A stretch of 64,000 nt of DNA from Ficedula albicollis (lineage: Eukaryota; Chordata; Aves; Passeriformes; Muscicapidae), in assembly GCF_000247815.1 (NCBI RefSeq), contig NC_021674.1:76062059-76126058 (forward strand), given 5' to 3'. Each line of letters begins with the position of its first letter. Within the stretch, counting starts at the first letter, position 1. Position numbers and translations under genes: made by a program. Under the pieces are notes generated by a model. It did not search any database. It saw only the letters and a list, made by a program, of their open reading frames with translations, and was not told where the DNA came from. Positions 26,383 through 38,250 of this stretch are shown piece by piece.

Positions 26383-28839
26383 CTGATCATTTTTGCTACT
26401 TGTTTTGCTCCTTTTCAAGAAATTCTTTAACCTGTTCAAGTTTTGGTCCAGGGCTGAATGGCACTATATGTCCAGAACTTGATTAAGAATACATGGAAGA
26501 CTCACAATAGTACCTAGGGTAGTCAAATAATTTCAAGAGTTTGGTTACAGTAAACTCTCAATAGCAGTCTCAGGGGTCTTGGACATCACCATTACATACA
26601 TGTACTTCCTACACACTTCAGTTCCCCATGAAGATAGTAATGCTGTAAATATAAGTAAAAATACTGAGAGGCAGGCAAACCCAAATGCAAACACATATAA
26701 ACACTGATTTGGAGAATGGTGTATGACAGTAGGCCTGTCCCCCTTGTCTTTTTCATATCCACGACATGCCATCTCAAGTCAGTTGGACTTCCAATCCTGA
26801 AGATACCTGAGGTTACTACAATACTTTCCAATGATAATCAGGTGTGCTCAGATGCTATGGAACTCATGGCCCTTTACGTATATATTTAGAATAGACAGTG
26901 CTTCCAATTAACAAGGAGAAAACACTGAAATGAAATTTAGAAAAAATTTCCACTATATAGCTTTGAAAACTTCCACAACAATGGTCAAAGTGTTTACAAG
27001 ATGAGTTCAGCCAATATATCACTACCCTTCTAATCCAGAGAACACAACAGCTCCCATAAAAATTACTGTAGAAAGAATTCCACGTGTTACCAGTTCAGTT
27101 CCTACTGTAAATAAAAGTCCTGGTTTTAGATCTAATGATGCCTATACAGCTAGACACACTCTGTGATAGAAATCACAAATTCTGTAAAACTTTTTAAACA
27201 TATGAGAAACTTAGCAACAACTTCCTCCAAATTAACAAACAGGCTTTGAATACATTACACGAGAAAACAGGTGAATGAAGTTACAGGTATTTCTCATGTT
27301 TTTCATGTTTGAAATAGCACACTTGCTGAACGTTATCAAGGGTTAATAAAGTTGTTGATGCCACTAATCTTCAGGCTTGGATCTTTAATTTTTAGAATTA
27401 GTGAGAAGAATGAAGACAATTTATAACTTTGAAAGCTCTGATTACATATTGGCTGAAGATTCAGTTAGTCATTACAGCATGTATATATTTATATTCTTTC
27501 TGGTTTCAAGGCCTATTCAATAGCTTGGACAGAAAGGCTGGTTTTATTCTAAGTAGAGTTACTCTACATCACTATTCTGAAGCAAAACACAAATTCTACT
27601 CATGCAGTTGTGCAAACAAAATACCATAAATGATGGAATGTGCTAAAATGCTGTTTCATTTACTGCTGCTATGAGACCTACTGGAAAACATCAACAGCCT
27701 TATAGGGAACTTGTTTCTTTGTGGTCCCCTATAAACATAAATGGTTTAACAGTATTTAACAGTAGTTAAAAAGAGATGATAATCTGGAATGCTTCCTTTT
27801 CTGAAGTTACTTATACATAACTTGGGCTTAGGTAATTTTCCTTACAAATCTTTCTTCTTAACTAGCACAATTAGTTGAGTATTTTATAAGCAGTTCAGGT
27901 AGATGGATCACACAGTAACGATTAAGCCATCAGAAAAACATAAAAAATGATGGGGCAGGGTATCAACTGCCAAATACATAGGATTGTGTCAAGTCCAATT
28001 TCTTTTGCCTTTAATGAGAGATGGTCTACAAAAAAGAATAAAATGCAAATACTGCACAACTGGAGAATTTATAAACTTGGATCCTCATATCTTCACCATT
28101 AAATAAAAGAGGTTTTGAAACTCTCTTCTACTAAGCTGACTGAAAAATTAACATAAAATTTACAAAGTCTTTCTGACATCTTTTAAAGACAGAGCAGACT
28201 CAATCATTCATTATTTTCCTTAGTCTAATACTCCAGTTGCTAAGTTGCCTCCTGAAATTCCATTAAAGAATACATTTTCTCATTCATTTTCTTAAGAAAG
28301 ATATTGTTACTGCATTTAGAATTTGAAATTGATCCCTGTGAAAATAATAACAGTGTATCTAAAAAAACAAAGTAGACAAGAGATAAAAGATATTTACTTC
28401 ATAACGAAGAATTGAAAAAAATCAGTTCTATTTTGGGTAAGCTAGTATAGAGGAAAGAAAAGATGAACAATTAGCTCTCTACCACAGTGATACTTCTGAG
28501 ATAAAATCAGATTGTAGCTCACTTCAAGCCCAATGCTCTCTTCAGGTTCATAGGTTACAAATGATTTATAGTCACCATTTCGTACTTAGCATTCTGGCTT
28601 TTCCCATATTGTAAATACTTTATAATCAAAGGCTTTTTCTTGTTTCAGAAATGCCTTTGCTAAAATGGCTTAATACAATTCAAAGTGCTTTAGATGAAAG
28701 CAAATTTAAGTAAATTTTTTCCCTGCTTCTTTCCAGGAGGTAAAAAACCCTTCTCTGTGGCTGGTGCCTAATATTCCTCTTCTTTCACATTAGAGCTGTA
28801 AGTCTCCTCTTTCAGGTCACGTCTTCCACATAAAAGTGC

Positions 28840-29260
28840 TAAACTAATGCCGCTTAATGACAAATTAATGTCCATGAATAAAAAATACACCTCTAATAGC
28901 ATAGAGTAATTTGCCATTACAATATCATCATTGGACATGCCCCTGGTTTAATACGATGTATTTAATTCATAACTTAATGAGTGATATATAAAAAGAGAGA
29001 GATGAACCCTGCAATTACATTTATGTGAGTCTGTCACCTTATTTGTAAAACCTTAGAGTCATTTACATTCAAATTAGAACAAATGAGTGATTTCACAAAG
29101 TGCAGTGATAAATGACCATTGCTGCACAAGACAGAACTGTATTTCCTGTGAAAACATTAACAGTTTCCTATTATTTGTTAAAAATTACAATGCATATTGC
29201 CCAGTGTTGTGTGAATAATGACTTTTTTACTGATTAGGTCAGAAGACTAATACGGAGTAA
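28840..29260. promoter_or_regulatory. TAAT-rich block, candidate conserved intronic element
   Basis: Seen: the block has many TAAT/ATTA cores within 420 bp (for example gcttaatgacaaattaatg, ctctaatagcat, ggtttaatacg, tttaattcataacttaatgag). It has few homopolymers and no repeat similarity. Known: dense homeodomain cores in a non-repetitive intron are common in deeply conserved vertebrate enhancers. Inferred: the regulatory role is a guess from texture only, since no alignment was possible. Confidence 0.25.
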
Positions 29261-29334
29261 AAATAAATAATTTTTCTTTTCATTTTTTCTGATTTTAGCT
29301 GGAATTTCTCTGCTCAAACTGTTACAGACTCACA

Positions 29335-29348
29335 CTGCCACCTGCTGC
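29335..29348 (-). promoter_or_regulatory. CTCF-like site
   Basis: The sequence ctgccacctgctgc fits the reverse form of the CTCF core at nearly all key positions, with a mismatch at the last base. It is followed by a GC-rich hairpin (cggggaagagccccg) in otherwise AT-rich DNA. This is a single-motif match, so chance is quite possible. Confidence 0.22.
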
Positions 29349-32300
29349 CCAGACCCGGGGAAGAGCCCCGACTGCCTCATTTCAAGTCCAGTTCAGCCAT
29401 TCTACCTCCTGGGTGTCATCTCTTGCAATAAAAAAAATTTCATCCAGATTTCTAAGTGGACATGTTGCTGAGAACACTAGCAGATAAAGATAGCTGCACT
29501 ATCCAGTTACAAATAGTTCCATTTTGAGGGCTCATGCATCCAAACTGCCTCAACTCGTAAGAAGAATTTAAAGTGAATTACACTGGGCAGTGGGAGGGAC
29601 AGGGAGAACATAAAACATTAGTATTGATCAGATGGTAATAAAACCAAATAAGAATTTTGTACACTAAGCATTCTGGCATTCATCAGCCCCTGTTTGCAGC
29701 TTTATAAAAATACTGGAAAGATCCAGAAGCAGAAATCTCTCAGGGACTGATGGCCAGAAAGGTCATCTAAAGAGTCCACACTGGCTAGAATGACAACATG
29801 AGCAGGGCAGGGAGATAAATTGTAAAGCAATACAGTTTTTCTGTTTCTATTTAAAACACACACCAAAGCTGCTTGCTCTTCCTGACAGAATCTGCAAAGA
29901 GATGCCAGATTCTGCACTAACTGCCTCTTCCCAGCTTGTGACCTCTCCTGTAACTTTGCTGCAGAGGACTGGCAGTGTATATCCATAAAACTACCTACAC
30001 GGCTTGGGAGCTTTGATCTTGCCAGCAATAGTTAACCTAGATGTTGCAGCATCATTTTTTAATAAATCCATCATCAGTTTCAATTCACACTGCAGATAAA
30101 TAGCAGCAAGTGGATTACAGTAAGAATGGGATTCAAAGTGACTGGGTATCGTCACTTTGGTGTATTTTCACTTTCCTCACTGACATCAACTGAAAAATGG
30201 AGAAAAATACTTTTTTTTTCCCGAGTCCCATTTTCAGTTGGAATCCTCACTAGTGCAGCCACATTTCATATCTACAGATCATTATCTCTGTAATGTATCA
30301 GTATATTAAAGAGATAACATGAAATAAAGGTTATTTTTGAGTTTTGTCCAAGAACTTTTCTAATGACTATCAATAGCTTAATGACAACAGCTGACAAAAC
30401 TTGCTCCTTCAAAAAATAGCAGGCTAGCACAGCAACAACTGGTTGCATAACACTTAAAACCAGAAAAATGTAAGACATTATTTCTGTCTACTTTGTATTC
30501 TTAGCAGGGGAAGGTTACTTCACCACAGGATAAAGTTGGTAGACTAGCTTCTGGTGGTGACTAATTCTGGGGGATTGAGGGGAGTGTGCAGAGTGTGCAT
30601 GCATGCACTTAGATTAAAAACTCAGTATTAGTTAAAAAAAGCAAGCCTTGGTTGCTAGATGACCTTTAGATTTTCTTTCCAGCAGTTTAATTCACTCTGT
30701 ATGAAAAACCCAGGAGCAAAAATCCCAACTGATCTGGGGCTTCTAGCGATACAAAGGTGATGCTCTCAATCTCTGGTGTACAAATTAATTCATCTCTGAA
30801 GGAGTTTATCTTAGTGAAAGTTGGGATTGTCATTGGCACCGTTCCAAATGGAGAAGTTGGGTTTAAGAACAATAAATAGCTTTGAAGCCCTGGCCTACCC
30901 ACACATATATATAAACCATGCACACTCCTCCTTTTAATTCCATACACAAATTCATTTGCAGCGTCTTCCATTTAAAAATGATAACATATTTCAATCTACA
31001 ACACAAATAGCTTAAAATAGAAGAAAAATATATATCATTAGGCATTTGTACACCAGGAAAAAGAATTATTTTTTAAGCCTAAATTTACCATTACAAGAGA
31101 AGGTTAAAAATCAAATACCTCTAGCCAAGACAATTTGCCTGCTTCAATTATTACCATGAATTATTCCAGGAGGGTCGGTGAGTTGATTAATCTTATTTTT
31201 GTATTCCAGGTCTGATCCTCCTCACTCTCTGCTTTTGTATTCAAGAATCCAGAGCAGGACAGTACAGAGGAAGTTCCAAGAAATTTCCAGATGACTGCTG
31301 CTGTACAATGCTGTGCTCAGGCTTATTTTAGTCACTCACCTAAAATGTTCTTATCCTTTTAGGTTAAATTAGCTGTCTTTAAAGATGATATGACTGACAG
31401 CAGTGGCAAGCAAGCAGATAGACCTGTAGCTGAGTTCCATTTAATGCAATGAAGTTCTTAAAAAGTAATCTGATACATTTACCATTTAGTAGGGAACTGA
31501 ATGCACTTAAAACTAATGGGAAAATTGGCATCAAACTTTCAAGTTCACTTGACACAAAAACATTTAGGATCCCAAGAAGAATTTTAACAAGTCAGAGTAA
31601 CTTCAGTGGCAATCAAGATCATCACTGCTCATGTCTATTATACCTGCTCCTCCTAGGAACTGTGAGAATAAGAAATCATTTCCAGTATGAAGTACAAGCA
31701 CAGTCACTTCAAATAAGTCTGTACTAAAACTATGTCACTGTCCAACCAATACACATACATAAATGATGTCCCAGGCTCTGTCCAGTATATAAACATAATT
31801 TGTTCTTCACAAAAGGTGCCCAATCTGGCAGCAGAAAATTAAAGGGATAAATTTTATCTAACAGTCATGGCACATCCTGCCTCTCAGAAACGAGTGCTTT
31901 GCTTTGGACTGTTCGGCAGCTTCTGAACTCCCCACCCACAACCATCATACCTTGAATGTAACTCAGGCTGTACCTAGAACTCCACTGAAAAAAAAATAAT
32001 TGTACTTCAGAATACACTGAAAAAATCACTTAGCTTTAGGACTTCAATTATGGACAGAGCAATATCACAGATCCCCAAATACCAGTGGAAATCAACCTCT
32101 GCTTTAAAAACCAATTACTACCCACACAATACTGAGCTGATGTTGATCAGTAGAAGGAAATTCCATTAAAAGCTTATATTCTCAATAGCATTCCCTCCTT
32201 ATTAGGACTCTTTGATTGTTGAAATAATTTGCAGTTTGTGGCTCTCTGGTACTGCATACATAAAAAGTTGAGGAAAAAGACAAAAATTCTTAGATCTACA

Positions 32301-34540
32301 ACCAGTTGTGTATCTCAGACATACTCATGAAACAAACACTTTTTTATGTTCTGAATAAATGTTTTAATACATTTATTCTCTTGCATAGGAATAAAGTTGT
32401 CATGTATTCTTCAGAAAAACATTCACAGGCTTCAAAGTACAAAACAGGTCATCACAAACACACTACCTAATACCATGTTCTCTACTGTTCCATTTAAAAA
32501 GTCCATTTTCAGATGCATTTAATGCATTTAACTAGCTATCTCTTGCTTTCTCCTATGTCATATGACAAATGTGGTCCACTTTTAAAAGGGAAAGGATATA
32601 TTCAGATAACTCATTCCTGATGCATTTGAAAGCTTGCCTGTTGGCTGCATTAGTCTCCTTTGAAAAACCCCAGCCAAAACTGACAGTCAACCTGAGCTGG
32701 AGGAGGAACTTGGGCAACAAGAACCTAAGAGAATTGGATGTGCATGCCGCAAGCAAATGCTGTGTGAGCATTCAGACCACAGTGCCACTGAAGGTACACA
32801 AAGTTCAAGGCTTTAGCTCTCCCACACCTCTGCATCAGCTAAGAAAAATCACATTGCCTTACCGTTTGTTCAGCCCGAGACAGATGTGTGTGCTTACAAG
32901 CCTTGTTTCAATGTTTAATGTACCTGAGAATTATGCAGATGACAGGAGAGATTCATGAATATGTATGCATCTCAAATAAAATACATCAGCATGCTTCAAA
33001 AGAGTCCCCTTCTACAAATGAAGCTAGAAACAAAACCCCCAAACAGCAGAGGCTGATAATTCAAGGTATGACAATGCTGATAGAGGGGCAGAAGTCTGCA
33101 CTACACAAAGCTGGAATTAAGACCTAAAGAAAGGAATACTTGGGCATTTCTCTTGTTTGCAAAAAAAGAAAATATGTTTTAGCACAGTTTTAAAATAAAA
33201 ACTAGTAAATTAACAATCTAAAATGAGCATGAGTTTTCAAATGAAAACATTGAATCAACAATAGATGCTACAGAACATTTGATAATGAGAAGTTTATAGA
33301 TGATAAAATACATTTAATAAACTAGCAGTGTTGTCAGAAACCTCCATTGCATTACCTAATTAAGGGTAGGGAGAAAATGTTCCTCTCCTTTTCCCTGTCT
33401 TTCCTTTGATTAAGAACTCTTTAAAAAATTACCATAAATGCAATTTAAACAATTTGTTACAGAATTATTTTTGAAGTTCATAAAAAAATTCAAGTCCTCA
33501 AAGCTATTTAGTCTATAAGAAAGAAGATTAGTCATAGTCAAAATAAAATTTTGTTTATTCTGAGACAATCAAGAGGAAATTCCTTAAAGACCAGTCAATA
33601 TAAAAGTAGCATTGGCTGGAAATTATTCTGTCCCCAGTGAACTACAAATAATTCTTAGACAATCAGACACTTCAGTAATCATCTTAGATGAATCAGATCA
33701 TTACAGACTCATAGACTACACCAATGTGACTTGAAACAGATACATGAATGGGCAATGCCAATTGCATTTGTAGCAAAAAACCCCCATCCTTATTGAAATG
33801 CATGGAATTATTACAGGTCCCAGATAAAAGTATCAAAAAGAGATTAAACTGTTCGAGACAGTTCCAATGAACTGTCAGGCTGAACATCTAGACAAGAGCT
33901 GGAACAAGTGCTAACAATAAGAGCAGCACTCATACAGGAAAAGCTTGGTCTAATCAAAACAGTTAAAGACAATCCTAACAAGTTAAAACTCTGTCATCAT
34001 TACACGACAATAAATGACAGCTAGATCCCACACACTGTATTTCCTGAATTCAGGCTAAACTAAGCTAAGTTCATGATATCTGAACAACTCAAAACAGCAT
34101 GAAAGTAATTCAGTAGCACTGTAAATTAAGAACTCTGGCACACCCATTCATCAGAGAGAAAAGAAAGGGCAAGCACTATTCCCTTTCCAGCATCTGTATC
34201 ACAGCATGGGGGGTGACACCCCAGTTACCACCTGCAGAGAGAACAAGTGGTTTTAAGGAAGCCTTCTTTAACTATTGGATTTTATTTGCAGATAGTACTA
34301 AAATAAGGCAAGAGCTATTTTAAAAGTCACGCAATAATATATAGAACATAAACAGATATTTGATTTAATTAGTTTGGACCTGAAAGATACCACAGTTTTA
34401 ACATGCAGTACCTTGTTGACCTCTGTTAAAAAGACTTACAGCAACTCTCAAGGCTGATCACTTCCAAGGACTTCAACAGTACAAAACAAACAAGACAGGT
34501 AAATTCTTACTGTGATCTATTCAGACTGCAAATCTGTCTA

Positions 34541-34990
34541 TGTGTATGCCTTGCTGAGATGAACTTGGTAAAAAAAAAATACTGTAAAAAGAGTAAACTA
34601 CAGCCTAAATCCCAACATGATATAAGCTACAGCCACCCCACAGATATGCATGCAGATGCCAAACCTTTCCAATGAGACCCTGATCCAAAAATAGTTTACA
34701 GAACTAGCACTCCTCTCTGTCTTCCAACACATATCGTGTATGCCTTGCTGAAATGAACTTGGTAAAAAAAAAAATACTGTAAAAAGAGTAAACTACTGTG
34801 TATGCCTTGCTGAGATGAACTTGGTAAAAAAAAAATACTGTAAAAAGAGTAAACTACAGCCTAAATCCCAACATGATATAAGCTACAGCCACCCCACAGA
34901 TATGCATGCAGATGCCAAACCTTTCCAATGAGACCCTGATCCAAAAATAGTTTACAGAACTAGCACTCCTCTCTGTCTTCCAACACATAT
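34541..34990. repeat. Full-short-full triplication (194, 61, 194 bp)
   Basis: A (34541-34734) and C (34797-34990) each start tgtgtatgccttgctgagat and end caacacatat; by eye they are identical. Between them B (34736-34796) repeats only the first part of the unit, up to taaactac. B has its own substitution (gaaatgaac for gagatgaac) and one extra A in the A run. No coding content. Confidence 0.93.
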
Positions 34991-35340
34991 TCTCCTCTTT
35001 GCTCCCCCACCCTTCATCCACTACCTTATTCTCACCTCCACTACTGTAAATCTGGACACTGGGTCCCACCTTCCTCTTAATTTTTACAACAGTGTAGCTC
35101 CAGTTGTCCCAGCCTGGCACACTATTCAGTGTACAACAGTGCTTTTTCACATCTTTCACACACCCTGCAGGCCACAGAGCTGTGGTTTCTACAACTCATG
35201 AAAGACACTGTAATCTTGCAAGTTGTAGAAAGAGAAAAAACATGCAAATAAACATATGCATGAGACAAAAAGCATCAAAATATATGAGATCAACAGGAAA
35301 AGCATTAGCAGGAGAGGAATTAAAATGCCTCTGATTCTTT

Positions 35341-35411
35341 TGCAAGTTACCTTGGGGTTGGACTTCATCTTAAAGAGCTTTTCCAACCTAAAAGTTTCTC
35401 TGACTTTCATG
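35341..35411 (+). mobile_element. CR1 LINE, terminal 3' scrap
   Basis: Holds ccttggggttggacttcatc, then ttaaagagcttttccaacct and a degenerate tail. This is the last ~65 bp of a plus-strand CR1 and is short and decayed. Confidence 0.7.
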
Positions 35412-37158
35412 TCCACAGAATTTTTACTGGTCTGTTAACTACAGAGTATTTTGGAAAAAATATTTACTAACTCCAAAGTGTTGAGGTTTTCATGGGAATA
35501 GCGTGATTTGAGGGTTGATTTATTTTTTTAAATTAAATAGTAATCTATTACTAAATAATTGTCTATAGCTTGCACATTAAGGACAAGATTCAAAGCACTG
35601 CTAACTCTGTAGCTGTCTGTCTTTCCCCTGCAATGGTCTTGGGATTAAAAGTATTAAGGTGGTGCTAAGAGAAGATGTACAAATACTAGAGGCTACTCAA
35701 CACAGGTAATAGAAAAAGTTAGCACAAGTATTTATGTTGAGTACATACCTGCTCTCTTCCTATATCCTCACACATCCCCACTTGATGAGCACAACAAGCA
35801 AACTTTTTCCTACTCTTTAATATTTTCTGTAGCTTCTTTGTTGTAATATTCTCTTTAGTTCAGTTTCTGACAAAGTCAGAGCCATATAAGCATCAGACAT
35901 AATCTCACTGACTGGTTTGTTTGAGGACCATTAAATACATTGTATATGACTACCAGTGTTAGATTTGTATCTCTCTCATTACAGTAACCTCTTGCCATAT
36001 CTGCCTGACAATTAGTAGGTTAAATGGTTTGGAGGCTTATTTGGTATCTCACAGTTCTTATTTCTCAAACCAACCATCTTTCCCATCACAATCCATGTCT
36101 ATTTTCTCAGAAAAATTAAATCTCTTCTTGCATTCCTAAGAAAAAAATTACACCAATTGCAGCACTCTGTCAGCTCCTTTAACTTTCTAATCAATTTATA
36201 ATGCACAAATTAATACCACCTTATTATCTGAATATACATTTTGAAGGGTTTCCTAAGGTTAACACTCAAAGAACAAATTCTTTCTCTGTAAGACACAAAG
36301 CCTTCAAGTGCATCCTGAAGTTCTTACACGAGATGCTGCATGCCCCTGGTGCTCAGTAGCTCAGCGTGCTGCCAGCACACTCCAACTGTTCAACGGCAGT
36401 GACGCTGTTGGAAGGCAAGAGCACACTAAGAGCACTGTGCTGATGTGCATCTCCATGCCCAAGTGTTGCCCAGGTGCAGTTAACACATCAGATTTCAGAA
36501 ACAGTGCTGAAAAGTCACCAAGAGGAGGGAACAGTTCTGTAGAACTGTGACTGCCATTTTATTTTTAGAAGCCTTTTCACAGATACCCGTCAAAGCCATG
36601 TTCTTGCTATCATCATAAGCCACTTCCTATACAAGCCAAGCACAAAAAAAAAAACTTCACTGAAACTCCAATTTTTTTTTTTTTTATAAAGACAACAGCA
36701 TTACAGGCATAAAGCCTATTGAGAATAAGGTACCATTATAATAAGCCCTGTTCCTTCAGTGAGAAAGAGTAGTGCCCTGGAATACACATCAATATTCTGT
36801 TGTGAATTATGTGTCTGAATTTGTTACAATAGTCATGATCCCAACAGGGAAGTATCTTCACATTTGGTACACTGAGGTAGAAGATTCTCCCCTGGTAAAA
36901 GGGGGAATCAAACTCCCATGTGCTGATATTAATCAGCAGACCATTCTTGTTTTCAGGAATGAAATGGACAAAATAGATGGAGGGATAAAGCACCTACCAT
37001 AAACTGAAACCAAATTTACACCCAAAATTCAGGTCTCCTGAAATCCATTTTTTGCCATTTAGATTACACCAGGTACCGCACTAATAGTATCCTACTGAAA
37101 TTAGGCTTGAAACAAAGTATACCAAACAGAAACAGCTGATCAGGCCAAAAAGCCTCAC

Positions 37159-37257
37159 CTCAATGAGATAGTGAGAACATAAACTGAGAAGCTCCAGCAG
37201 CTGCAAATGACTCCCAGCTGCTAGGACATCCTGTATCACCCCTGGTTCCAAGAGGAT
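37159..37257 (-). CDS. KLHL32: KLHL32 coding exon, end of BTB domain (33 codons)
   Basis: Seen: on the minus strand the acceptor ttcttttttacag opens a 99-base exon that closes with ATTGAG and the donor GTGAGG. The peptide begins ILLEPGVIQDVLAAGSHLQL and ends LCSHYLIE. This is the typical last helical pair of a BTB domain (V-x-x-V-L-A-A-G-x-x-L-Q-L), the region that in the family packs against cullin-3 together with the following 3-box. Phase is 0 at both ends, so it joins seamlessly to the exons at 48299 and 12938. No stops or frameshifts are visible, and the hydrophobic spacing is intact, so the exon looks functional. The identity as KLHL32 rests on recognised sequence similarity; its membership of the KLHL family is much more certain than the exact paralogue. 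Confidence 0.88.
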
Positions 37258-37897
37258 CTGTAAAAAAGAAAATGGAAGGTTTTTTATCTGGAAGATGTAC
37301 TCAGAATACTTGTAGAAAATATTAAAGGCCTTTGTTATTTCAGATATTTATGTTAACATAAAGAACAGAATACAATTAAACATATAGAGAAGTCTTTACA
37401 GAATAGGGATAGATTTTCTCAAGTTCATCTGCATTTCCAAAAGGATTTTAAAACTTTTTTGGGTTATTTTCTTTTTCCAGAGAGTTATTTTCTCTTCCAG
37501 AGAGTCTCTAAGCCACAATACCCCTTAAATCCTTTGAAACTAAATGTGTGCTGTTTAAGGAGACTTCTCAAAATAGTAGACCCTCCTTTTGTTATCTGTA
37601 TACTTAGATCCTTCCACATACACTGATGATTCAGGCCAACAGAATTGACTCAGAAGTCTCCACTATTAATATTATTCATGCATGTAAAACATATACAGAC
37701 TAGGAACACCCTGCCTATTCTGCACAGTGCCACTTTATGATTTTCCTAACCACTGTCTTCATTTTAGAGAGCAGGGCTCTGAAAGCACAATGAGCATGTT
37801 GCTGGGGAAGTGCCAGAAAGGGCTTGGAAACCAAGAGTGATTATTCAGGTACTTGCTCACATGAAACTCCTACTCATTTCAATTAAAATCATGTACA

Positions 37898-38102
37898 GGG
37901 AGCAATAAGGATAATTGGTCCACAGTTCATAGACCGCTGTCTTGGGGTCAGCTTGTTAGAGCATCTCTTTTGGGACACAAAAATGTCTTTGGGAATATGA
38001 GGGAGCAATAAGGATAATTGGGCCACAGTTCATAGACCACTGTCTTGGGGTCAGCTTGTTAGAGCATCCCTTTTGGGACACAAAAATGTCTTTGGGAATA
38101 TG
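37898..38102. repeat. 103-bp tandem duplication
   Basis: Copies 37898-38000 and 38001-38102 begin gggagcaataaggataattg. By eye they differ at three positions. Located 640 bp upstream, in gene direction, of the 37159-37257 exon. Confidence 0.93.
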
Positions 38103-38193
38103 GACACTGGTCAACTTCTATTAGCAATCAGACTACCAAACTATACAGACTTAAATTGTATAAGTACTGCAACATCCAAAAAAAAAAAAAAAA

Positions 38194-38250
38194 TCAGAAA
38201 TGCATGACAAAAATTAAATTTTCAGAAATGCATGAGAAAAATTAAATTTT
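38194..38250. repeat. 28-bp tandem duplication
   Basis: tcagaaatgcatga followed by an A-run and attaaatt occurs twice, with one C/G difference, right after a 17-bp A run. Confidence 0.85.

Larger units (their letters stand above)
13154..37158 (-). other. KLHL32: Intron of KLHL32, 24,005 bp
   Basis: It is bounded by the donor GTGAGG (37157-37158) and the acceptor tttag (13154-13155). It contains CR1 fragments at about 20590, 24470, 25390 and 35341, several tandem duplications (18125, 20744, 34541), A-rich and CA microsatellites, and a TAAT-rich block at 28840-29260. The longest non-repeat open frame is 129 codons at 32569-32958 on the plus strand. It has no recognisable domain and is treated as chance. 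A GC-richer patch at 36300-36550 is unexplained. Otherwise it is plain AT-rich intronic sequence. Confidence 0.8.

Noticed and set aside
32569..32958. 129-codon plus-strand frame, longest outside repeats
   Set aside because: No recognisable domain or splice framing; length is within chance for 64 kb, six frames.
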